From Bacteriovoracaceae bacterium (lineage in GTDB: Bacteria; Bdellovibrionota; Bacteriovoracia; Bacteriovoracales; Bacteriovoracaceae), in contig JAKLJM010000079.1 in NCBI GenBank assembly GCA_023151145.1, positions 1 through 8,596 on the forward strand: a stretch of DNA of 8,596 nucleotides. Direction: 5' to 3'. The notes beneath the pieces were generated by a model that was not told where the DNA came from, did not search any database, and saw only the letters and a list, made by a program, of their open reading frames with translations. A program made the position numbers and the translations under genes. This document shows, piece by piece, positions 1 to 4,526 of this stretch; within the stretch, counting starts at the first letter, position 1; every line of letters begins with the position of its first letter.

Positions 1-324
1 GGAAAGAAAAACGTTTTTTGGAATGAGTTTCACTTTAGTTTTTTCAAGTACCACAGTAGAGGCGTGATAAACTTCGTCTGAAAACAAAGCGCGGTGACCA
101 AAAAATTGACCGTTACTGAAAAAACGCATGAAATGTTCTTTTCCACTATCTTTTCCAATAAGTGAAAGGCCCACGAGTCCTTCTTCGACAATATAAATTC
201 CTTGAGGTTTATCACCACTATTATAAATAAAGTCACCGCGTTTAAATTCCTGCGCAATTGCGTTTTGATTTATACGGGCCTTTATTTCAGGATCTAAATT
301 GGTCCAAAGTTCTGCAAAGTTCAT
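1..324 (-). CDS. Crp/Fnr-family transcriptional regulator, N-terminal part (partial, runs off the left edge)
   Basis: Reading leftward from an ATG at 324-322, 108 residues are open to the window edge. They look like the cyclic-nucleotide-binding beta-barrel of Crp/Fnr regulators. After a short helical N-terminus (MNFAELWTNLDPEIKARI) comes the strand pattern KRGDFIYNSGDKPQGIYIVEEG near residues 29-50, then GKEHFMRFFSNGQFFGHRALFSDE around 60-83, then STVVLEKTKVKLIPK. The GQFFG..ALFSDE stretch corresponds to the phosphate-binding-cassette region of the fold, but the Arg typical of cAMP binders is not evident, so the ligand is unknown. No N-terminal cysteine cluster is visible, which argues against an Fnr-type [4Fe-4S] sensor. 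The DNA-binding helix-turn-helix would lie outside the window. The gene diverges from the persulfide-dioxygenase/thioredoxin operon and shares its upstream region, so it is the obvious candidate regulator (inference). No convincing Shine-Dalgarno precedes the ATG. Confidence 0.85.
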   Translation of the reverse strand, partial: MNFAELWTNLDPEIKARINQNAIAQEFKRGDFIYNSGDKPQGIYIVEEGLVGLSLIGKDSGKEHFMRFFSNGQFFGHRALFSDEVYHASTVVLEKTKVKLIPKNVFLS

Positions 325-372
325 TTGATGATTTTAATAAGGTTTTTAAAGGTTTGAAAAGGAAAACAGTAA

Positions 373-416
373 TCTAAAACATATATTTAGTTTCTTTTTC
401 TATGTTCTAAAACATA
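373..416. repeat. 11-bp direct repeat TCTAAAACATA in the divergent promoter region
   Basis: TCTAAAACATA occurs exactly at 373-383 and again at 406-416, 33 bp apart, which is about three helical turns and so the same face of DNA. The second copy is the right half of the palindrome at 401-416. The first copy carries only the AACATA half-site. A regulator bound to the palindrome could also touch the left copy, which lies nearer the Crp/Fnr gene and could serve autoregulation (inference). Confidence 0.6.
401..416. promoter_or_regulatory. Palindromic operator candidate, Crp/Fnr-type 5-4-5 geometry
   Basis: TATGTTCTAAAACATA is a perfect inverted repeat with 6-bp arms and a 4-bp spacer. Its inner 14 bp, ATGTT-N4-AACAT, has the half-site length and spacing of Fnr/Crp boxes such as TTGAT-N4-ATCAA, though the half-site sequence differs. 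It lies between a Crp/Fnr gene and a divergent operon. Its centre (408.5) is 41.5 bp upstream of the start point predicted from the -10 candidate at 438-443, as expected of a class II activator site. Binding itself is inferred. Confidence 0.5.
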
Positions 417-437
417 ATCTAATTTCTCATTTTGAAT

Positions 438-443
438 TATAGT
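438..443 (+). promoter_or_regulatory. Candidate -10 box (TATAGT) for the persulfide dioxygenase/thioredoxin operon
   Basis: TATAGT matches TATAAT at 5 of 6 positions. The sequence at the -35 distance (TAATCT, 415-420) is poor, as is usual for activator-dependent promoters, and the palindromic operator overlaps that position. Predicted transcription start is near 450, leaving about 19 nt of leader before the GTG start at 469. Confidence 0.35.
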
Positions 444-468
444 TAATTTAATGAAAAGTGAGGGAAAA

Positions 469-1332
469 GTGAAAAAGCCAACAGTAAAAGAATTTTTTGA
501 TAAAGCAACTTGGACATTAACATACGTGGTTTATGACACAGAGACCAAAGATGCGATCATTATAGATCCAGTGTGGGATTATGATCCTGCGGCTTCTAAA
601 ATGAGTACAGAATCCATCGATGTTGTGATGGATTATATTCAAAAAGAAAAACTGCATGTGCATTATATTTTAGAGACTCACGCTCATGCTGATCATGTGA
701 CTGGTTCACAAGTCTTAAAGAAAAAAATCCCAGGATCAAAAGTAGGGATTGGTGCAAAGATAACTGATGTGCAAACAGTGTTTAAAAATGTTTTCAATTT
801 AAATCCTGAATTTCCGACAGATGGAAGTCAGTTTGATCTTTTATTAAACGAAGAAGAAGATTTAAAAGCAGGATCATTAACAATTAAAACAATCTATACG
901 CCAGGACATACGCCTGCTTGTGGAAGTTATTTAATCGGCGATGCCCTCTTTTCTGGTGATGCGCTTTTTATGCCAGATTATGGAACAGGAAGATGTGATT
1001 TTCCTGCGGGCAGTGCCAATGATTTATATACATCTGTTCATGAAAAACTTTATAAACTTCCTGACACAACTAGAGTTTTTGTTGGTCATGACTATTTACC
1101 AAATGGCAGACAAGTTGCTTTTGAAACAACTATTGGTGAATCAAAAAAACAAAATATTCAGTTAAAGGCAGAAACGTCGCGTGAAGAGTTTGTAGAATTT
1201 AGAAATGCACGAGACAAAAAATTAGCGGCACCAAGACTATTATTACCGAGTGTGCAAATTAATATAGACGCAGGTAATTTACCGGCTGTAGAAAATAATG
1301 GATCACGCTATTTAAAAATACCCATTCGCTAA
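469..1332 (+). CDS. Metallo-beta-lactamase-fold protein, persulfide dioxygenase-like (ETHE1/Blh group)
   Basis: This is a 287-residue cytoplasmic enzyme of the metallo-beta-lactamase fold. It has the HxHxDH signature (THAHADH, His71, His73, Asp75, His76), a further metal His in TPGHTPAC (His147), the bridging Asp in FSGDALF (Asp164) and a terminal GHDY (His207). The stretch MPDYGTGRCDFPAGSAN and the C-terminal NGSRYLKIP are typical of the stand-alone bacterial ETHE1/Blh-like group. ETHE1 itself is a mononuclear iron persulfide dioxygenase that oxidises glutathione persulfide to sulfite; that activity here is inferred. No rhodanese domain is fused. I prefer GTG 469 over the in-frame ATG 451 because GAGGG (460-464) sits at proper spacing before 469, 451 has no Shine-Dalgarno, and relatives begin at about KPTVKEFFD. 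The thioredoxin gene follows after 18 bp with its own strong ribosome site, indicating an operon. Confidence 0.85.
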   Translation: MKKPTVKEFFDKATWTLTYVVYDTETKDAIIIDPVWDYDPAASKMSTESIDVVMDYIQKEKLHVHYILETHAHADHVTGSQVLKKKIPGSKVGIGAKITDVQTVFKNVFNLNPEFPTDGSQFDLLLNEEEDLKAGSLTIKTIYTPGHTPACGSYLIGDALFSGDALFMPDYGTGRCDFPAGSANDLYTSVHEKLYKLPDTTRVFVGHDYLPNGRQVAFETTIGESKKQNIQLKAETSREEFVEFRNARDKKLAAPRLLLPSVQINIDAGNLPAVENNGSRYLKIPIR

Positions 1333-1350
1333 TTTATTGAGGAGTTAGTT

Positions 1351-1809
1351 ATGACAGAAAATAATCAAGTGTTCACTCTGGCAAACTGCCAAAAGTGTCA
1401 TGCTGTCAATAAAGTGAAGCCAGATTTAATGAAAGATAATAAAGGTGTTTGTGGGCAATGTGGAAGTGAACTTAAATTTCATCAACTAGTTTCTGAAGTT
1501 GATTTAATTGGGCTACAAGCTTTAATTCAAAAATCTCACATGATGCCAGTGGTTGTCGATTTTTGGGCCCCTTGGTGTGGTCCCTGTATGATGTTTGCTC
1601 CTACTTATGAAAGAGCATCATTGACTCTGCAAGGGAAAGTCGCTTTTGTAAAAATTAATACTCAAAATTTTCCTGAGGCCAGTGAGGTTTTTGGAATAAG
1701 AGGGATTCCTACTTTAGCGATTTTTAAAAACGGTAAAGAGGTAACGAGACAATCGGGTGCCTTTCCTTATGACTTATTGATTAAATGGTTAAATGAATTT
1801 GCCGTATGA
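1351..1809 (+). CDS. trxC: Thioredoxin 2-type zinc-finger thioredoxin
   Basis: The product has 152 residues in two parts. The N-terminal zinc finger has two CxxC pairs (Cys13/Cys16 and Cys34/Cys37), as in Escherichia coli thioredoxin 2. The thioredoxin domain that follows has the active site WCGPC (residues 75-79, redox pair Cys76/Cys79), preceded by VVVDFWAP, and the cis-proline motif GIPTLAIFKNG (Pro120). It should reduce protein disulfides in the cytoplasm, receiving electrons from thioredoxin reductase, which is not in this window. Its place 18 bp behind a persulfide-dioxygenase-like gene fits a role in reducing persulfidated proteins or low-molecular-weight persulfides (inference). A strong GAGGAG Shine-Dalgarno at 1339-1344 lies 6 nt before the ATG. 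At 152 residues it is slightly longer than the 139-residue E. coli protein. Transcription ends at the hairpin just after the stop. Confidence 0.92.
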   Translation: MTENNQVFTLANCQKCHAVNKVKPDLMKDNKGVCGQCGSELKFHQLVSEVDLIGLQALIQKSHMMPVVVDFWAPWCGPCMMFAPTYERASLTLQGKVAFVKINTQNFPEASEVFGIRGIPTLAIFKNGKEVTRQSGAFPYDLLIKWLNEFAV

Positions 1810-1816
1810 CAAAAAG

Positions 1817-1842
1817 AGCCCAACGAATGTTGGGCTTTTTTT
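1817..1842. terminator. Bidirectional intrinsic terminator between convergent genes
   Basis: AGCCCAAC (1817-1824) pairs perfectly with GTTGGGCT (1829-1836) around the tetraloop GAAT. Seven T residues follow (1836-1842, counting the stem's last T), and five A residues precede on the plus strand (1811-1815), so the hairpin has a U-tract in both directions. It closes the thioredoxin operon and the exported-protein gene, whose stop codon (1841-1843) overlaps the plus-strand T-run. Confidence 0.93.
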
Positions 1843-2797
1843 ATTTCTTAAATTCTTTAGTGTAACGAAGCTCACCAATACCTTCTTCGTTAATGATCCA
1901 ATGAGAAAGTTCCCCATATTTTGAGATCATTGTATCCAATCTTTTTTGATCAACTGGACAAGACAAATGACGGGCCTTGATGGCCAACTGAACTTTTCGA
2001 ACCGTTGATTTCGAAGGAAATTTTGAACAATTGATGGATTCATCCATGGAGTCGTCGATATAATATCTAAAGTCCACCGCTTTAACTTGTTTCCAATTAT
2101 TGTTTTCACAGACAACGTAAGGACCAATATCGTGATCAGCTCCTAATACATCGGCCCTTTTTTGCAGCATGTGATTCCAAAATCTCATTCCATTAAAATT
2201 GGCCCCTAGATCACCATAGCTAAAAACACCATTACCAATTTTGTTTCCACCTAAATAGATTTTTTCTTTGGCGATTCCTACTTTAAGCGCACGAATGGTT
2301 CCTTTTTTATCTAGATAATTTTTCGTGAAATAATAAAAACCTTGTCCCCAGAAATGTTCTAGTTTATCTGTTCCGATGGTTTGATCCCCAACACGCATAA
2401 CACCTGTGAGAACGAGATCCGTTGATTTTAAAAAAGGTAAACCCATGCCAATTCCATCCCAGGGAGTCCATCCTTTAAAAATGGATTCATCAAGAGAGAT
2501 CGGTCTTTTATCAAAACGAGAATCTCGTAAAATTTCTTTCATGAGAATTCCCTTGAGGTGGTTATTAAAATATTTACGAAGCTCTTTATAAAGATCTTTT
2601 TCTTCACAAGAATGATTTTTTTGATTAAGTACTAATAGGGATTTTTCGATGTATGCATTTACTTTTGAATTAAGTAATTCAGCACTATCTTCAACTGGTT
2701 GCTCTAGCTTTGAGAATTGATCTGTTTCGGCTGCTTTTAGGGGAGAACCTAGCGACAGCGAGAGAATCATTGATGTTAGGGCAATGTGTTTTAGCAT
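1841..2797 (-). CDS. Exported protein of unknown function
   Basis: This 318-residue protein has a clear signal peptide: K3/H4, hydrophobic residues 5-17, then SPLKAA with cleavage likely near residues 22-23. It should reach the periplasm; there is no lipobox cysteine. The mature part has four cysteines (64, 230, 257, 280), allowing disulfides. Two blocks look conserved: GTDKLEHFWGQG (142-153) and GVFSYGDLGANFNG (190-203). From memory the DK..HF...G plus FS.GDLGAN..G pattern faintly recalls the DUF2279/YfiM group of small envelope proteins, but I do not recognise a function and the match is weak. GGAG (2805-2808 on this strand) lies 7 nt before the ATG. The gene follows the chemoreceptor by 78 bp, so it may be co-transcribed or have its own promoter. 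Its start codon lies inside a long inverted repeat, and the convergent terminator at 1817-1842 ends it. Confidence 0.85.
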   Translation of the reverse strand: MLKHIALTSMILSLSLGSPLKAAETDQFSKLEQPVEDSAELLNSKVNAYIEKSLLVLNQKNHSCEEKDLYKELRKYFNNHLKGILMKEILRDSRFDKRPISLDESIFKGWTPWDGIGMGLPFLKSTDLVLTGVMRVGDQTIGTDKLEHFWGQGFYYFTKNYLDKKGTIRALKVGIAKEKIYLGGNKIGNGVFSYGDLGANFNGMRFWNHMLQKRADVLGADHDIGPYVVCENNNWKQVKAVDFRYYIDDSMDESINCSKFPSKSTVRKVQLAIKARHLSCPVDQKRLDTMISKYGELSHWIINEEGIGELRYTKEFKK

Positions 2798-2837
2798 AAG
2801 AAGACTCCAGTTATTAACTGAAATATCTTATGCTAAA
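2790..2837 (-). promoter_or_regulatory. Nested inverted repeat enclosing the start codon and ribosome site of the exported-protein gene
   Basis: TTTAGCATAAG (2790-2800) and CTTATGCTAAA (2827-2837) are perfect 11-bp inverted repeats. Nested and almost concentric is the 13-bp palindrome CAGTTATTAACTG (2808-2820). In minus-strand RNA this gives an outer 11-bp stem, an internal loop and a short inner stem. The AUG at 2797-2795 lies in the 3' arm of the outer stem and most of the GGAG lies in the internal loop. It could mask translation start, or act as a DNA operator if transcription begins inside it (TAAGAT, a weak -10, overlaps the 5' arm). Confidence 0.55.
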
Positions 2838-2875
2838 TGCCCACTAAATTGACGAATGATGTAATTTTTACATAT

Positions 2876-4330
2876 TTATTCGTTAACTTCGGCTTTTACA
2901 ATTTCAATAAGTTTTACGGTACTTTGAGAGGCTTCAAAATAATCACCATGGGGAGCCATGGAAATCTCGGCGATTTTTTTATTTCCCTGATCGATTTGTT
3001 TAATAATTTCCCCAGCACTACGATGAAAATTCGCATGGCTTGCTTTAAGGCTTGCAAAGTTTTGACTTGAATTCGCAAAGTGCGCTCCTTCACCGTGAAG
3101 CCAGGCACCTAGCTTACATTTATTATCAAGACAAACTACCTGATGATCAAGAGAGCCATCTGGGTTACCAAGATATTTCATCAATTTCATTTTCCATTCT
3201 AAGTGAGCAGAAATGGCCGAATCAAAATCAAAGGTTTGTTGTTTCTTTTGAATTTGAATCCCTAATGCACTTGAGAGAGTGTGAAACTGTTTATCCATGG
3301 CTTCAATGTCTTCAGATAAACTAATGGATGATTTATAAACGGTGTTTGAAACATTTTTTAACTCGCCAGAGTTTTGTTCAAGATTAGATAAGGCTTCAGA
3401 TATTTCTTGAATCCCAATGGCTTGTTCTTCAGAAGCACTTTTGATTTCTTGAGTCTGACCATAGACCTCATCAATGGCATTGGATAATTGCTGATTTAAA
3501 TCAACGCTTCTTTTGGTTATTTTTTGAGCGTCAATAATTGAATCTAAGTTTTCTTTTGTAAGTTTTGTTAAATGTTGCGAAACATTTTCAATTCTTGATT
3601 TAGTACTATCAATTGAGGAATGAACTAGTTTTTCAATTTCTAATGAGGCATCTCCTGAACTTTTGGCGAGTTTTCCAATTTCTTCTGCAACGACGGCAAA
3701 ACCTTTTCCTGCTTCTCCAGCTCGGGCAGCTTCAACTGAAGCATTAAAGGAAAGAAGTTTTGTTTGAAAAACGATTTCATTAATGAGGTTTGTTTTTGAT
3801 CTGATATCGCTCATGATTTTTACAATTTCATTTAATTCAGAAAGCTTTTCTGTCGAGTCGGTTTCGAGAGTTTTGGAAATCGATTCTACTTTTTTCATGA
3901 TTTGATCAAGCTGAATAATATTGTCACTTGAAAGACTCACCACTTCTTTGGTTTGATCAGCTAATTCTTTTAATGATTTCGAACTCGTTGCCGTTTTAGA
4001 GGCCATGGCCGATATTTCATGAATGGCGCTGGCCGAGCTTTCGACAGCTTTTGCTTCGTTTGTGATAACAATTTTTAAGGAATCACTTTCTCTAAAAAGG
4101 TTCTTTGAAAGATTGGCGATAACATCAAAAGTTTGGTTAAATTTTTGTATAGTCGTTTGAACGTCTGTCGATTTTCTACTTTTTGTGAATATATCCCAAA
4201 TGATAAAAATCAGCGTAACGGTTAAAACAAGATGGATAATGAGATGATCTTGATTCTGTAAATAAATCCACGCTTGAAGATTTAGAGCAATAAAAAGCAA
4301 CATAGGGACAAGGTAAGAATTTTTCTTCAT
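2876..4330 (-). CDS. Methyl-accepting chemotaxis protein with C-terminal CZB zinc-binding domain
   Basis: The product has 484 residues. Two hydrophobic segments (about 6-24 and 29-47), joined by a very short loop, anchor it with almost no periplasmic sensor domain, and no obvious HAMP domain follows. A long alpha-helical signalling domain then contains the highly conserved tip NEIVFQTKLLSFNASVEAAR plus AGEAGKGFAVVAEEIGKLA (about 184-222), which couples to CheW and CheA. The C-terminus is a CZB domain with the 3-His/1-Cys zinc pattern: His376 in AHLEWK, Cys405 in CKLGAWL, and His432 and His436 in SHANFH. Known CZB chemoreceptors and diguanylate cyclases sense zinc or oxidants such as hypochlorite; the ligand here is inferred. 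Input is therefore probably cytoplasmic. There is no C-terminal NWETF-like pentapeptide. AGGAAA (4338-4343) precedes the ATG by 7 nt, and a sigma-28-like promoter lies upstream. Confidence 0.93.
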   Translation of the reverse strand: MKKNSYLVPMLLFIALNLQAWIYLQNQDHLIIHLVLTVTLIFIIWDIFTKSRKSTDVQTTIQKFNQTFDVIANLSKNLFRESDSLKIVITNEAKAVESSASAIHEISAMASKTATSSKSLKELADQTKEVVSLSSDNIIQLDQIMKKVESISKTLETDSTEKLSELNEIVKIMSDIRSKTNLINEIVFQTKLLSFNASVEAARAGEAGKGFAVVAEEIGKLAKSSGDASLEIEKLVHSSIDSTKSRIENVSQHLTKLTKENLDSIIDAQKITKRSVDLNQQLSNAIDEVYGQTQEIKSASEEQAIGIQEISEALSNLEQNSGELKNVSNTVYKSSISLSEDIEAMDKQFHTLSSALGIQIQKKQQTFDFDSAISAHLEWKMKLMKYLGNPDGSLDHQVVCLDNKCKLGAWLHGEGAHFANSSQNFASLKASHANFHRSAGEIIKQIDQGNKKIAEISMAPHGDYFEASQSTVKLIEIVKAEVNE

Positions 4331-4362
4331 TAAACGATTTCCTGATTTTATGGTTACTTACT

Positions 4363-4389
4363 TTATCGAAGGATTTAATGTTTTCTTTA
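4363..4389 (-). promoter_or_regulatory. Candidate sigma-28 (FliA-type) flagellar promoter for the chemoreceptor gene
   Basis: On the minus strand, TAAAGAAA (4389-4382), an 11-bp spacer, then TTCGATAA (4370-4363) match the FliA consensus TAAAGTTT-N11-GCCGATAA at 5/8 and 6/8 positions with exact spacing. It would start transcription near 4355, about 25 nt before the chemoreceptor ATG. Chemoreceptor genes are commonly in the FliA regulon, which supports the call. No better sigma-70 promoter was seen. Confidence 0.45.
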
Positions 4390-4394
4390 GAGAG

Positions 4395-4422
4395 TTGGAT
4401 TAAAGCCCTTAAAATTTATGAT
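4395..4422 (+). promoter_or_regulatory. Candidate sigma-70 promoter for the peptidase-recO operon
   Basis: TTGGAT (4395-4400), a 16-bp spacer and TATGAT (4417-4422, 5 of 6 matches to TATAAT) form a moderate promoter. Transcription would begin near 4429, giving a leader of roughly 100 nt before the peptidase start. The -35 box is weak (3 of 6). Confidence 0.35.
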
Positions 4423-4437
4423 AATTGTTAGGAGAAA

Positions 4438-4455
4438 ATGATTTTTAAATTCTAA
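4438..4455 (+). other. Possible five-codon leader ORF (MIFKF) upstream of the peptidase
   Basis: TAGGAG (4429-4434) lies 3 nt before ATG 4438 (AGGAGAAAATG context), and the frame reads Met-Ile-Phe-Lys-Phe-stop. It lies just after the candidate promoter and 71 bp before the peptidase ATG. It may be a translated leader or a chance occurrence in A-rich DNA. No attenuator hairpin was seen downstream. Confidence 0.2.
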
Positions 4456-4526
4456 TTATTGATAAAACAAATTAAACTCTTTTGATCAGGTTTAAAGTAG
4501 AGATAAGTAAAGATAAGGAAAGAAAA

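Noticed and set aside
374..390. CTAAA-N7-TTTAG dyad in the divergent spacer
   Set aside because: Only 5-bp AT-rich arms with a wide spacer, expected by chance. The exact 11-bp repeat overlapping it is the better signal.
451..468. ATG start at 451 for the persulfide dioxygenase-like gene
   Set aside because: It has no Shine-Dalgarno and would sit at the predicted transcription start. GTG 469 has GAGGG in place and matches where relatives begin. A leaderless start at 451 cannot be fully excluded.
2859..2873. Short palindrome ATGTAATTTTTACAT just after the chemoreceptor stop codon
   Set aside because: Only 6-bp AT-only arms with a 3-bp spacer and no convincing T-run on the minus strand. Too weak to call a terminator or operator in such AT-rich DNA.
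3052..3324. Open frame antisense to the chemoreceptor (plus strand, 90 codons)
   Set aside because: It lies fully opposite a well-supported gene, its product resembles no known protein, and its frame is explained by the coding bias of the real gene. The same applies to other short antisense frames in the peptidase, recO and transposase genes.
4482..4526. TTG start at 4482 adding 15 residues to the peptidase
   Set aside because: TTG lacks a good ribosome site, the added residues are lysine-rich and unlike the family N-terminus, and ATG 4527 has AAGGAA at 6 nt and leads straight into the conserved YIWLEE opening.
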